The notes below the pieces were generated by a model. That model saw only the letters and a list, made by a program, of their open reading frames with translations, was not told where the DNA came from and made no database searches. Source: Spirosoma endophyticum (GTDB taxonomy: Bacteria > Bacteroidota > Bacteroidia > Cytophagales > Spirosomataceae). Taken from it: a stretch of DNA of 64,000 bases. Each line of letters begins with the position of its first letter. Positions within the stretch are counted from its first letter, which is position 1. The stretch spans positions 372,001 through 436,000 of the forward strand of contig NZ_FOLQ01000003.1 of the NCBI RefSeq assembly GCF_900112365.1. Direction: 5' to 3'. Both the position numbers and the translations under genes were made by a program. Positions 26,516 through 35,872 of this stretch are shown here, piece by piece.

Positions 26516-27526
26516 ATGAAACACAACCTATTTTCCGTTCTAGTTTTCTTGTGCTGTGCCATCACGACGCAGTTGCTTAGTCAGCGCGTTTGGGGGCAAG
26601 CGGCTGCGCCTGTCGCGGCTGGTATGACCGCCGATCAGTGGAAAGCTGTTAAGGCGATCAAAATCGCGAACCTGGATAAAGATACTTACTTCAAATCGGG
26701 CGGCTATATTCTGGACCGCTACGAAGAACGGCCAGCCTATGTGTTCAATTATACGGATGGCATTACGCGCAAGATTTACCTGTACAAAGTATTTGCCGCT
26801 GCCGACACCAAAGAACTTGGCTTGCTGGCGATTTATAAAAACGAGAAATCGGGCGAGATTAAGCCATTTGTAATTCCTGGTGCCTCGGCTGAGCGCGGGG
26901 CGTGGGATGCTTACATCGACGAACTTAAGTACGTGGGTGAGAAAGAACCCGGCCTGATGTCTACGCTGACGTTTGTTTTGTCTCGCGAAATGGCAGGCTT
27001 GCTGTCGGGCGGTGGTGCGAAAACGGACGAAGGTGGCGCCAAGAAAAAAGAAGAGTATAACTTCTGCTTTGCTCCCGATGCTCCTGTGACGATGGCAGAT
27101 GGATCATCGAAACCCATCAGCAACGTAGTGGCGGGTGATGTTGTCCTGGGCTATGACGCCAAAACAAAAACACTCACGCCAACGGCTGTTACTAAGCTTG
27201 ACACACACAGTGGCGACTTCGCTCTAGCTGGCGTTTGGCTGGCTCCAGTGAATGAACTCACGGCCGATAATCGTAACGTATTAACTGCGCCAACGTTACT
27301 GGAGGCCACGGCTAATCACCCTGTTTTAACAGCCGCCGGGCGGAAGCCGTTGGGTGACGTGAAAGCGGGCGACGTATTGTACCGCTACGATGCTACGACC
27401 AATGGCGTTGCTGCTTTTAAAGTTGTACAAGCCGAAAAAACAGTTCGATCGGTGAAGAGTGTTTATAATCTGGTGACTGAGTCCGGTGCCTATCTGGTTG
27501 GGGAAACTGTTGTGCTGGATAAGTAA
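26516..27526 (+). CDS. Secreted protein with a C-terminal Hint (Hedgehog/intein-like) domain
   Basis: This is 336 aa from ATG 26516; ATG 26495 is an alternative that adds 7 residues before the signal peptide. The signal peptide ends near RVWGQ. Residues about 35-180 are an unrecognised domain. The Hint domain begins at Cys184 (NFCFAPDAPVTMADG), continues with PISNVVAGDVVLGYD, has a block-B-like ATANHPVLT with His268, and ends in VYNLVTESGAYLVGETVVLDK-type strands at the stop codon. The terminal His-Asn of inteins is absent and nothing follows the domain, so splicing is not expected. Cys-directed cleavage of the N-terminal part, as in Hedgehog proteins, is possible. It follows the amine oxidase in the same direction. 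Confidence 0.75.
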   Translation: MKHNLFSVLVFLCCAITTQLLSQRVWGQAAAPVAAGMTADQWKAVKAIKIANLDKDTYFKSGGYILDRYEERPAYVFNYTDGITRKIYLYKVFAAADTKELGLLAIYKNEKSGEIKPFVIPGASAERGAWDAYIDELKYVGEKEPGLMSTLTFVLSREMAGLLSGGGAKTDEGGAKKKEEYNFCFAPDAPVTMADGSSKPISNVVAGDVVLGYDAKTKTLTPTAVTKLDTHSGDFALAGVWLAPVNELTADNRNVLTAPTLLEATANHPVLTAAGRKPLGDVKAGDVLYRYDATTNGVAAFKVVQAEKTVRSVKSVYNLVTESGAYLVGETVVLDK

Positions 27527-27550
27527 AATCGACGTATCAATTGTAGGAAA

Positions 27551-27588
27551 GTGGAGAAGACAATGACGTCTTCTCCGCTTTTTTTTTC
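27551..27588 (+). terminator. Intrinsic terminator after the Hint gene
   Basis: An 11-bp stem (GTGGAGAAGAC with GTCTTCTCCGC, one G-T pair) has a 6-nt loop and is followed by a run of nine or more T. It separates the Hint gene from the beta-oxidation operon. Confidence 0.9.
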
Positions 27589-27651
27589 GCTGAATAGTTT
27601 AGCAATTAACATCAAAACCATTGCCCGCTTCGACTTTTGCCTGTACTTTTG

Positions 27652-27686
27652 TTTGCCTTTAATTGTATGCTTGCATACTAATTTTG
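27652..27686 (+). promoter_or_regulatory. Promoter with palindromic operator upstream of thiolase
   Basis: TTTG at 27652-27655 and TAATTTTG at 27679-27686 match the Bacteroidota -33/-7 pattern with a 23-nt gap. Between them lies the palindrome GTATGC-TT-GCATAC (27665-27678), directly touching the -7 box. That is a good place for a repressor, for example a TetR-type fatty-acid regulator. The thiolase ATG follows only 10 nt after the -7 box, so the 5' leader would be very short. Confidence 0.5.
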
Positions 27687-27696
27687 TGACAAAATT

Positions 27697-28905
27697 ATGG
27701 CTGAAGCTTTCATTTATGATGCCGTACGAACACCTCGGGGACGTGGAAAAAGCGACGGCTCGCTGCATGATGTGCAGCCTATTCAACTCCTGACGAGCGT
27801 ATTACGTGAACTTCGCGACCGTAACCACCTTGATACGTCGCTAGTCGATGATGTGATCATGGGGTGCGTGACACCCATTGGGGAGCAAGGTGCCGACATT
27901 GCCCGCACGGCCGCCCTCGAAGCAGGCTACGACGAGTCGGTGGCGGGTGTACAACTCAACCGGTTTTGCTCATCTGGCCTGGAGGCCATCAATATGGCGG
28001 CTGCTTACGTCATGTCGGGGCAAGTCGATGCGATTGTGGCGGGTGGCGTAGAGTCCATGTCGCGGGTGCCGATGGGTTCCGATGGTGGTGCCATTTTCAT
28101 GAATCCGCAGATCATCGCTCGGCATAATATTGTGCCACAGGGCATTTCCGCCGATTTGATTGCGACAAAATACGGGTATTCACGTACTGACGTCGATGCT
28201 TTTGCGGCTGAATCTTATCGCCGGGCAGAGGAAGCGCAGGCCGATAATCGCTTCCATAAAACGCTTGTTCCGCTCAAAGATGAAATTGGGCTGACCGTTC
28301 TTGATCGCGACGAAGGCGTCCGACCGGGTACAACTACCGAGAGTCTGAGTAAACTCAAACCCGCTTTTGAGGCTATGGGACAAATGGGTTTAGATGCGCT
28401 GGCCCTGCTCAAATACGCTCAATTTGACAAGGTAAATCACGTGCACCATGCCGGGAATTCCTCACAAATCGTGGATGGTGCAGCTGGCGTTCTGGTTGGC
28501 AGCGCATCCTTTGGCGAGCAATCCGGTTTAAAACCCCGGGCACGCATAAAAGCCTTTGCTATCGTCGGTTCTGAACCAACGATCATGCTTACGGGCCCGA
28601 TTCCGGCCACCCGGAAAGTACTCAAACGGGCAGGTATGAGCATCGGTAATATTGATTTATTTGAAGTCAACGAAGCATTCGCGGCTGTTCCACTACTGTT
28701 CATGGATGAATTCGGCATAGATCACAGTAAGCTGAACGTCAACGGTGGAGCCATTGCGTTAGGCCATCCGCTAGGCGCAACGGGTGCTATCATTTCCGCT
28801 ACGTTGCTAGACGAACTGGAACGTAGCGGCAAGCAGTTTGGCCTCTCGACGCTCTGCATTGGTGGCGGCATGGGTATCGCAACGATTTTCGAACGGGTAA
28901 ACTAA
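27697..28905 (+). CDS. Acetyl-CoA C-acyltransferase (thiolase, FadA/FadI-like)
   Basis: A 402-aa thiolase. The nucleophilic cysteine is Cys91 ([12 protein letters not shown]). The C-terminal catalytic pair is His357 ([14 protein letters not shown]) and Cys387 (LCIGGGMG). [11 protein letters not shown] is also present. It cleaves 3-ketoacyl-CoA in the last step of beta-oxidation. The gene pairs with the multifunctional hydratase/dehydrogenase gene 95 nt downstream, which supports a degradative rather than biosynthetic role. Expression is probably controlled through the palindrome just upstream. Confidence 0.95.
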   Translation: MAEAFIYDAVRTPRGRGKSDGSLHDVQPIQLLTSVLRELRDRNHLDTSLVDDVIMGCVTPIGEQGADIARTAALEAGYDESVAGVQLNRFCSSGLEAINMAAAYVMSGQVDAIVAGGVESMSRVPMGSDGGAIFMNPQIIARHNIVPQGISADLIATKYGYSRTDVDAFAAESYRRAEEAQADNRFHKTLVPLKDEIGLTVLDRDEGVRPGTTTESLSKLKPAFEAMGQMGLDALALLKYAQFDKVNHVHHAGNSSQIVDGAAGVLVGSASFGEQSGLKPRARIKAFAIVGSEPTIMLTGPIPATRKVLKRAGMSIGNIDLFEVNEAFAAVPLLFMDEFGIDHSKLNVNGGAIALGHPLGATGAIISATLLDELERSGKQFGLSTLCIGGGMGIATIFERVN

Positions 28906-28906
28906 A

Positions 28907-28996
28907 AAATGTATGATGTATGATACAGGATGTATGAATCTTTAGCCAATCCAATACACCTCATATCATACACCATATCTCCTATATCATACATCA
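28907..28996. repeat. Low-complexity palindrome of TGTATGATA words
   Basis: Repeated ATGTATGAT words in the first half face TATCATACAT words in the second half, forming an imperfect long hairpin across the spacer between the thiolase and FadJ-like genes. There is no T-run at its end. Confidence 0.6.
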
Positions 28997-29000
28997 AGTA

Positions 29001-31154
29001 ATGGTAAACTACACGGTTGACCAAAACGTAGCGATCATTTCCTGGGAAATGACCTCGTCGCCGATGAACGTCCTCAACGACGAATCGATACCACAGTTTG
29101 AAGCCGCTTTGCAACGGGCCTTTGCCGATGAGTCAGTGAAGGGAATTATCGTTACGTCGGCCAAGCCCGAGTTTGTAGCGGGCGCCGATCTGAAAATGAT
29201 ATTGCGGAGCAATGACAAAGACCCCGCCGAGATGCTGAAAGTCTCGTCGGAGTTGAACCGGATTTTCCGCAGTATTGAAACGTCGGGCAAACCGACGGTA
29301 GCGGCTATGAACGGCACGGCCCTTGGTGGGGGGTATGAGATCTGTTTGGCCTGCCATCATCGTGTCGCACTGAACAATCCAAAGACGCTCATTGGCCTGG
29401 TCGAGGTAACGATTGGCCTGTTGCCGGGTGCGGGCGGAACGCAACGGCTTCCGCGTATGATTGGCATTCAGGCCGCGTTGCAGCTCCTGGTCGAAGGTAA
29501 AAAAGTGGGCGTTAAGGAAGCCAAAACCCTGGGTATGATTGACGACATCGCCGAGAGTCCGGCCGAGATGATCCAGAAAGCACGTGCCTGGATCGAAGCG
29601 AATCCAAAACCCATTAAACCCTGGGATGAAATCGATCGGAAATCGGGGAAAATTGTCGGGAAAGATAATTTCAACGTACCGGGCGGCAATATCCAGAGTC
29701 CGGTGGGAGCGCAGACATTTGCGGCTGGGACGGCCATGTTGATGGATAAAACTAAAGGCAACTACCCGGCTCCGCTCGCAATCATGTCCTGTGTGTATGA
29801 AGGATTGCAGGTAAATATTGATCGCGCCTTGGCGATCGAAGGGCACTATTTTGTGAAAGTTGCTACGTCGAAAGTGGCCAGGAATCTTATTCAAACGATG
29901 TTCCTGGGCATGAATGAAGCCAACAAGGGAGCGAGCCGTCCGAAAAACATACCGAAAACCGATGTTAAAAAGCTGGGTGTTCTGGGCGCAGGCATGATGG
30001 GTGCGGGGATTGCCTATGTATCAGCGCAGGCCGGTATCGAGGTTATTCTGAAAGACGTATCCAGTGAAGCCGCCGAAAAAGGGAAAGCCTACTCGCGGGG
30101 ATTACTTGAAAAAGGCGTTGAGCGGGGCAAAGTTGATCCATCCAAGGTAGACGGAATTCTTAGCTTAATCAAACCCACGGCCGATGTAGCGGACCTGAAC
30201 GGCTGTGATCTCATTATCGAAGCCGTATTCGAGAATCGTGAGTTGAAAGCCCAAGTGACCAAAGAAGCCGAACCAATGCTGGCGCAGAACGGCCTTGCTG
30301 TTTTCGGCTCCAATACGTCTACCTTACCGATCAGCGGACTGGCGGAAGCTTCGACCAAACCCGAAAACTTCATCGGTATTCACTTCTTTTCGCCGGTGGA
30401 CAAGATGATGCTCGTGGAAATCATTGTGGGTAAACAAACATCCGATTATGCGCTGGCGGTAGCCATGGACTACACGCGAAAAATTCGCAAGACGCCGATC
30501 GTCGTCAACGATTCCCGTGGGTTCTACACATCACGTTGCTTTGGTACGTATTCGGGTGAGGGCATGGAATTATTGAAAGATGGCGTTAACCCGATATTGA
30601 TCGAAAATGGCGGTAAAGATGCCGGTATGCCGGTTGGACCACTAGCTGTTACAGACGAAGTTGCCCTTGATCTGGTTTATAAGATTGCGAGTCAAGGCAT
30701 CAAAGACGGCGTGCTACGTGACGATGACACGAGCTACCAGGTGGCGAAACAATTTGTCGAGCTAGGTCGATTCGGGAAGAAAAGCAAAGCAGGTTTTTAT
30801 GATTACGCCGATGATCGAAGTAAGAAACTGTGGGCTGGTTTACGGGACTTATTTCCCCAGGCCGACCGGCAACCCACCCTCGATGAAGTGAAGACGCGAC
30901 TGCTGTATCGGCAGGCAATTGAAGCCGTACGTTGCTTTGAGGAGAACGTAGTGCGCACTAAACTAGATGCCAACTTGGGCTCAATTCTGGGCTGGGGTTT
31001 TCCGGCTTACACCGGTGGCGCCTTATCCTTTGTCGATTTCGTTGGTGTCGATACGTTCGTGAAAACCCTCGACCGGCTGGCCGATACGTACGGCGAACGC
31101 TTCCGCCCGACGGAACGGTTGCGGGAGCAGGTAAAAGAATTGATTGAAGCGTAA
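29001..31154 (+). CDS. Multifunctional 3-hydroxyacyl-CoA dehydrogenase/enoyl-CoA hydratase (FadJ/FadB type)
   Basis: A 717-aa fusion enzyme. The N-terminal crotonase domain (about 1-290) has the oxyanion-hole and catalytic segments AMNGTALGGGYEICLACHH and VTIGLLPGAGGTQRLPRM. The dehydrogenase part starts at about 320 with the NAD motif GVLGAGMMGAG (residues 326-336). It continues through IGIHFFSPVDKMMLVEII and a C-terminal dimerisation region ending LREQVKELIEA. Together with the adjacent thiolase it carries out hydration, oxidation and cleavage of acyl-CoA in fatty-acid beta-oxidation. The start ATG 29001 lies immediately after the spacer palindrome. Confidence 0.95.
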   Translation: MVNYTVDQNVAIISWEMTSSPMNVLNDESIPQFEAALQRAFADESVKGIIVTSAKPEFVAGADLKMILRSNDKDPAEMLKVSSELNRIFRSIETSGKPTVAAMNGTALGGGYEICLACHHRVALNNPKTLIGLVEVTIGLLPGAGGTQRLPRMIGIQAALQLLVEGKKVGVKEAKTLGMIDDIAESPAEMIQKARAWIEANPKPIKPWDEIDRKSGKIVGKDNFNVPGGNIQSPVGAQTFAAGTAMLMDKTKGNYPAPLAIMSCVYEGLQVNIDRALAIEGHYFVKVATSKVARNLIQTMFLGMNEANKGASRPKNIPKTDVKKLGVLGAGMMGAGIAYVSAQAGIEVILKDVSSEAAEKGKAYSRGLLEKGVERGKVDPSKVDGILSLIKPTADVADLNGCDLIIEAVFENRELKAQVTKEAEPMLAQNGLAVFGSNTSTLPISGLAEASTKPENFIGIHFFSPVDKMMLVEIIVGKQTSDYALAVAMDYTRKIRKTPIVVNDSRGFYTSRCFGTYSGEGMELLKDGVNPILIENGGKDAGMPVGPLAVTDEVALDLVYKIASQGIKDGVLRDDDTSYQVAKQFVELGRFGKKSKAGFYDYADDRSKKLWAGLRDLFPQADRQPTLDEVKTRLLYRQAIEAVRCFEENVVRTKLDANLGSILGWGFPAYTGGALSFVDFVGVDTFVKTLDRLADTYGERFRPTERLREQVKELIEA

Positions 31155-31156
31155 TG

Positions 31157-31192
31157 TTTGTTAGGCGTAGTCTGGAGACTATGCCTAACAAA
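31157..31192. terminator. Bidirectional terminator between convergent fadJ-like and ABC transporter genes
   Basis: A 16-bp stem (TTTGTTAGGCGTAGTC with its complement, one G-T pair) has a 4-nt loop TGGA. It lies 2 nt after one stop codon and 2 nt before the other, with A/T flanks serving both strands. Confidence 0.8.
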
Positions 31193-31194
31193 CC

Positions 31195-32133
31195 CTATTG
31201 AAATTTCGCCAGATTCTCTTTCGTAACAAGCTGAAAGGGAATAAGTGTGGCCTTATCATAGGGTTGGCCTTTGGCTAGTTTGACTGCCGTTTCGATGGCT
31301 TTTGCGCCTTGCTGCTGAGCATTCTGAAAAACCGTAGCGTCCAATTCTCCTTTTTTTACCGCTTGCAGCGCGTCGGGAATGGCGTCGATACTCACGACGA
31401 TCACTTTATTTTTCAGGCCGGCAGCCGTCAGGGCTTTTACCGCCCCCAGTCCCATTTCGTCATTTTGCGCAAAAACGGCGTTGACTTGTGAGCCGTAAGA
31501 CTGAATCCAGTTTTCCATCAGCGACATCGCTTTGGCGCGATCCCACTCGGCGGTTTGCTGGGCAATGATTTTCAAACCCGGATAGTCTTTCAGGATTTCC
31601 TTCGCCCCCTGCTCTCGTTTTATCTGGGCTGCCTGACCCATGTAGCCCTGCATCATCAGGATATTGCCTTTTCCGTTTAGCTTTTCGGCAATGAATTTCA
31701 GCGCAATTTTTGCTGATTCTACGTCATCAGACCCCACAAAGGCCGATGGTTTTGTACTCGTTTCGGAGTTGACGTTAATAATGGGAATTTTCGCGGCAAG
31801 GGCTTTGGCAATGGCGGGCGAACTGGCTTCCACTTCGCAGGGATTCATGATGATGACATCCACTTTTTGCGCGATAAAGCTTTCGACCTGCTCGATTTGT
31901 TTAAGTGCCGACCGTTCGGCGTCAACGGTGATCAACTCAACCCCCAGTTCCTGTGCTTTTTTCTCCATTTCATCGTGGACATTGACGATGAATTCATTCT
32001 GCATACTGAGCATCGTTGCACCCACAATGATCTTTTCACCTTCCTGACTTTTATCCGAAGAGGTTGATTGAGAACAGGCGGCCAGTAGACTGATAGACAG
32101 GAAAGTAATTCCGATTCGACGCAGTAGTTTCAT
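31195..32133 (-). CDS. Sugar ABC transporter substrate-binding lipoprotein (RbsB-like)
   Basis: A 312-aa periplasmic-binding-protein type 1 fold. The lipoprotein signal has lipobox LLAAC (Cys20). Motifs include IVGATMLSMQNEFIVNVHDEM, VDVIIMNPCEVEASSPAI, and AVFAQNDEMGLGAVKALTAAG with VVSIDAIPDAL, typical of the ribose/galactose-binding family. It is the last gene of a three-gene ABC operon (ATPase, permease, binding protein) and delivers a sugar to the permease at 32209. No kinase or isomerase is in the operon, so the ligand (ribose, another pentose, inositol or similar) is uncertain. Confidence 0.92.
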   Translation of the reverse strand: MKLLRRIGITFLSISLLAACSQSTSSDKSQEGEKIIVGATMLSMQNEFIVNVHDEMEKKAQELGVELITVDAERSALKQIEQVESFIAQKVDVIIMNPCEVEASSPAIAKALAAKIPIINVNSETSTKPSAFVGSDDVESAKIALKFIAEKLNGKGNILMMQGYMGQAAQIKREQGAKEILKDYPGLKIIAQQTAEWDRAKAMSLMENWIQSYGSQVNAVFAQNDEMGLGAVKALTAAGLKNKVIVVSIDAIPDALQAVKKGELDATVFQNAQQQGAKAIETAVKLAKGQPYDKATLIPFQLVTKENLAKFQ

Positions 32134-32208
32134 TTAAAAATAAAGAGCGAAAGAGTGAATGAGAGAAAGAGCAGTGAGTAGCTAAGTAATAAACTGCAGT
32201 TAATACAC

Positions 32209-33189
32209 TTATTTTTTGTGATTAAGACTGTCCAGCACGACGGCGCCGATGATGATAACGCCCATTACGACTTGCTGGTAATAAGAGGTTACGTTCAGTA
32301 GATCCAGCCCATTACTAATCACGCCAATCAGCAGGGCACCAATTAGGGCACCCGCCATCGTTCCGGTTCCGCCCGACGTACTGGTTCCACCGATAATGGC
32401 AGCTGCAATGGCGTCAAGTTCAAAACCGGCTCCGGCATTTGGCTGACCGGTTGTGATGCGCGATGTCAGCAGAATACCGGCTATTCCGGCCAACCCTCCG
32501 CAGAGCGTGTAAACAACCATCTTTATTTTTTTCAGGGGAATGCCCGATGCGCGGGCCGCCTGTTCGTTACCTCCAATGGCATACATGTAGCGTCCTAATA
32601 CGGTTTTGTTGAGCAGAACAGCGCAGATCACAAACAAAATGATCAGGATGAAAATGGGCATTGGTATACCCAATAATTGTCCGCCACCAATAAAATTAAA
32701 GGAGTCGGATAAGTTTGAAATTGGACGACCTTTACTCAGAATCAAGGCCAGACCCCGGCCTATTGTCATCGTGCCTAACGTAACGATGAACGGCGGTACG
32801 TTGCTTCGGGTAATGACAAACCCATTGAACGCGCCCATCACTACGCCGGCCAGTAAGCCCATAAAAATAGGTACGACTACCGGATACGTATCAGGGTGGG
32901 CAAACGAAGCTGCCACTACGCCCGCCACGGCCACCATCGACCCTAGCGAAAGATCAATGCCGCCCGTTATAATCACGAACGTAACGCCAAAGGCAAGTAA
33001 CGCATTGATTGACACCTGGGTAACGACGATCGTCAGGTTCGACCAGGTCAGGAAGTTGGGCGTAATGAGCGACAGTGCCAGACAAATCAGGCCAAAAGCC
33101 ACAAAAATCCCAAACCTGCCAAAGCCACTGATGCGCAGGTTCGGTGAGCCTCCAGCCAAATCGAAATACGTATTAGTCGTGTTTTTCAT
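32209..33189 (-). CDS. Sugar ABC transporter permease (RbsC-like)
   Basis: A 326-aa inner-membrane permease with 8-10 transmembrane segments of the BPD_transp_2 family. It has characteristic segments FVIITGGIDLSLGSMVAV, VTLGTMTIGRGLALI, the coupling-type YAIGGNEQAARASGI and GFELDAIAAAIIGGTS. It is placed 26 nt downstream of the ATPase gene in the same operon and 75 nt before the binding-protein gene. Substrate as for the operon, unknown. Confidence 0.94.
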   Translation of the reverse strand: MKNTTNTYFDLAGGSPNLRISGFGRFGIFVAFGLICLALSLITPNFLTWSNLTIVVTQVSINALLAFGVTFVIITGGIDLSLGSMVAVAGVVAASFAHPDTYPVVVPIFMGLLAGVVMGAFNGFVITRSNVPPFIVTLGTMTIGRGLALILSKGRPISNLSDSFNFIGGGQLLGIPMPIFILIILFVICAVLLNKTVLGRYMYAIGGNEQAARASGIPLKKIKMVVYTLCGGLAGIAGILLTSRITTGQPNAGAGFELDAIAAAIIGGTSTSGGTGTMAGALIGALLIGVISNGLDLLNVTSYYQQVVMGVIIIGAVVLDSLNHKK

Positions 33190-33215
33190 CTATTGTAAAA
33201 ACGGATGGGTTGTTC

Positions 33216-34715
33216 TTAATTGGGCATGGCATACCGTAGTATCATTTCTGGCGAAGCCTCTTCCTTACTGAGCAGGGCCGTTTGTTTGCCCTTTTCCAGT
33301 ACCAGAATTTGATCGCTGAGGCCCAGCAGTTCAGGAAGTTCCGACGAGATAACAACAATGGCTACGCCATCAGCGGCTAATTGCCGGATAAGTTTATAGA
33401 TTTCAAACTTTGCCCCCACGTCGATGCCACGCGTCGGTTCATCGAAAATAATAAGCGACGGTGCCGCCAGAAGCACTTTTCCAATAATGACTTTTTGCTG
33501 ATTGCCTCCACTCAGGTTTGACACTTTCTGATCCGGTCCAGTAGTTTTGATACGTAAGTCACGTATCATTCGATGGGCTGAATCGGTCTCGCGTTTGGCA
33601 TCAACAAATACTCCTTTCGCATGAGCAGGCAGGCTTGCCAGGGTAAGGTTATGCCTGATCGACAGGTCGGGAATAAACCCCCATCCTTTTCGATCTTCGC
33701 TAACATAGCCAATGCCCAGACGAATGGCCTCCTGGGGAGATGTAATGGTAGCGAGTTGACCGTTGATAGAAATTTCGCCACTATCCGGCTGCTCCAGCCC
33801 AAAAATGGCGCGGGCCAGTTCGGTTCTCCCGGCCCCCATCAGGCCCCCAATTCCCAGAATTTCGCCTTCGTGAACCGTGAAACTGATATTGGTAAAGACA
33901 TCTTTCCGACTAAGGTTTTTTACGGCGATCACTGCGTTTCCTATCTCCGTCGCTGAGTCTGGAAAAAGATTGTCAATTTCGCGGCCAACCATCAGGTTAA
34001 TCAACGAATGCGTATCCAGTTCAGCCGTTGGATACGTACCAATATAACTCCCATCTCTCAGCACGGTGATTGTATCGGCAAGTTGGCTTATCTCCTCCAT
34101 TTTGTGGGAGATATAAATGATGGCTACTCCATTCTTCTTCAGTTCGTCAATGAGGGTAAAAAGAACGGCGACTTCTTTGTGCGACAGCGCCGATGTAGGC
34201 TCATCCATGATCAGCACCTGCGCATTATTCGAAATCGCTTTTGCGATTTCGACCATCTGCTGTTCGGCTACGCTCAGGTCCTTCATTCGGGCGCGTACGT
34301 TAATCGTAGCCCCCATATGCGTCAGCAGCTTTTCGGCCTCTTGATTGATACGCCGGTCGTCGAGCCAGCCCGAAAACCAGCCTTTAGGCTCGCGACCCAG
34401 GAAGATATTCTGCGCGACGGTTAGTTCGGGAACGGCGAGAATTTCCTGATGGATCATCGAAATGCCGTTTTGCTGCGCTTCCCTGACGGTCGTATTCTTC
34501 AATCGTTTTCCATTGAGGATGATTTCACCAGAATCAGGCGTTTCAAGACCCGATAAAATCTTCATAAACGTCGATTTCCCGGCCCCGTTTTCGCCCATGA
34601 GCGCATGAACCTCGCCTTTTCTGAGGTTCATCTGAACGTTGTTCAGCGCTTTTATACCCGCGAAGGTTTTGGTCAGGCTACGTACCTGAAGAATATAGTC
34701 CTGATTCGGGGTCAT
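33216..34715 (-). CDS. Sugar ABC transporter ATP-binding protein, double cassette (RbsA-like)
   Basis: A 499-aa protein with two ABC cassettes. The first has Walker A GENGAGKST and a signature variant in DLSVAEQQMVEIAKAIS, followed by VLIMDEPTSAL. The second has the degenerate Walker A GLMGAGRTELA (Arg in place of Lys, normal for this family), signature NLSGGNQQKV and LIIFDEPTRGIDVGAK. It energises the RbsC-like permease. It is the first gene of the operon; the 135-nt gap upstream contains a 12-bp palindrome GCTTTTTAAAGC at 34732-34743 of unknown meaning. Confidence 0.95.
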   Translation of the reverse strand: MTPNQDYILQVRSLTKTFAGIKALNNVQMNLRKGEVHALMGENGAGKSTFMKILSGLETPDSGEIILNGKRLKNTTVREAQQNGISMIHQEILAVPELTVAQNIFLGREPKGWFSGWLDDRRINQEAEKLLTHMGATINVRARMKDLSVAEQQMVEIAKAISNNAQVLIMDEPTSALSHKEVAVLFTLIDELKKNGVAIIYISHKMEEISQLADTITVLRDGSYIGTYPTAELDTHSLINLMVGREIDNLFPDSATEIGNAVIAVKNLSRKDVFTNISFTVHEGEILGIGGLMGAGRTELARAIFGLEQPDSGEISINGQLATITSPQEAIRLGIGYVSEDRKGWGFIPDLSIRHNLTLASLPAHAKGVFVDAKRETDSAHRMIRDLRIKTTGPDQKVSNLSGGNQQKVIIGKVLLAAPSLIIFDEPTRGIDVGAKFEIYKLIRQLAADGVAIVVISSELPELLGLSDQILVLEKGKQTALLSKEEASPEMILRYAMPN

Positions 34716-34850
34716 GCATGGGGATTTGTCCGCTTTTTAAAGCAAAAAAATCTCGAAAACTCCTCAGATTACCTCAAATCAGCCGAAGTTCATCCTATAC
34801 TACCACTGGAAACTGTTGGGAACGTAGCATTTGGGCGGATGTTGGCTGTT

Positions 34851-35870
34851 TCAGCCATTGATTATCCCTTTCTGATAACTGACGGGTGTAGTGCCGGTCC
34901 ATCGCCTGAACGCCCGGTTGAAAGCGCTCAACTCATTGTAGCCAAGGATATATGATACTTCTTTTACGGGATATTGTCCTGAACCTAAATAATGTAAGGC
35001 CAATGATTTACGGGTTGAATCCGACAATTGCTGATACGTTATGCCCTCTTCCTGAAGTTTGCGTTGCAGGCTGCGCGAACTTGTGTTGAGGTTAGCCGCA
35101 ATGGCTTCCAGCGTAGGAATGCCCAGGTACGAATTGACCAGAAGAAGACTTCCGATCCGTTCACTTATTTTCCGCCTGTCGCCGAAAGCCGAGTCCATCG
35201 CGCTTACTTTTTGTAGCAGCACACCTTGCAACTCATAATTCGCCATCAGGATCGGCTCATCCCAAAATGATTCATCGAATGACAGTTCATAATAGTCAGC
35301 TTCCTGAATCGAATGGCATCGAAGGACACGTTCGTATTCAGGTAAGTCGGCGCTTATGGGCGGCATACTAATACGGATTGGTTGAATCTTTTCGAGCACC
35401 AACCCATCGACTTCGTGTAGCGTAAAGGCCATGAAAAAATCCATCATCTGACTAAATAATAAGGGCGCAACTTTCTGTCGACTGGTGTCGGGCGTGAAGC
35501 GAATGAAAAACGACTTATCCGCTCGTGTTACGTCCATGACGAATATATCCGTGATTAAGTGGGCGAAGGCAACCGCGTGTGTCAAGGCTTCGCCGATGGT
35601 TCGACTATGCCGGATGAGTTCACCTACAACGCCGAGGGCGGCAACTTGCAGCGTCTCACCGAAGTGTAAGCCAAACAAAGGGTCGTGGCTCAGATGCGTG
35701 GCGTTGAGCCAAAGATCATCCAGCTGCTTATCGGTCAGGGTTAGATTCTCCCCTTTTTTCAAGGTACTAAACTCAATACCCGATAGTGTACATAACTGCG
35801 CTGCGGAGAGGTTTTTCTGCGTCGCGTAGGCCAGCAGATTGAGCACCAGAAGTCGCTGATAGTCTTGCAT
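34851..35870 (-). CDS. AraC-family transcriptional regulator
   Basis: A 339-aa regulator. The N-terminal part (about 20-210) resembles the AraC-type arabinose-binding/dimerisation domain family with LFGLHFGETLQVAALGVVGELI. The C-terminal double helix-turn-helix includes LEAIAANLNTSSRSLQRKLQEEG and VSYILGYNELSAFNRAFRRWTG. It is divergent from the NTF2-like gene and shares with it a 13-bp inverted pair of promoter boxes. Its start ATG lies only 4 nt after its -7-like box. It is encoded upstream of the RbsA-type operon and on the same strand, but there is no direct evidence that it controls it. Confidence 0.92.
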   Translation of the reverse strand: MQDYQRLLVLNLLAYATQKNLSAAQLCTLSGIEFSTLKKGENLTLTDKQLDDLWLNATHLSHDPLFGLHFGETLQVAALGVVGELIRHSRTIGEALTHAVAFAHLITDIFVMDVTRADKSFFIRFTPDTSRQKVAPLLFSQMMDFFMAFTLHEVDGLVLEKIQPIRISMPPISADLPEYERVLRCHSIQEADYYELSFDESFWDEPILMANYELQGVLLQKVSAMDSAFGDRRKISERIGSLLLVNSYLGIPTLEAIAANLNTSSRSLQRKLQEEGITYQQLSDSTRKSLALHYLGSGQYPVKEVSYILGYNELSAFNRAFRRWTGTTPVSYQKGIING

Positions 35871-35872
35871 AC

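Noticed and set aside
29133-29894. Antisense frame of about 253 codons over the FadJ-like gene
   Set aside because: Opposite an unmistakable crotonase domain; no independent support.
32149-32208. Palindrome between rbsB-like and rbsC-like genes
   Set aside because: Only one arm of GAAAGAG words is present, with no complementary arm, so no hairpin was recorded.
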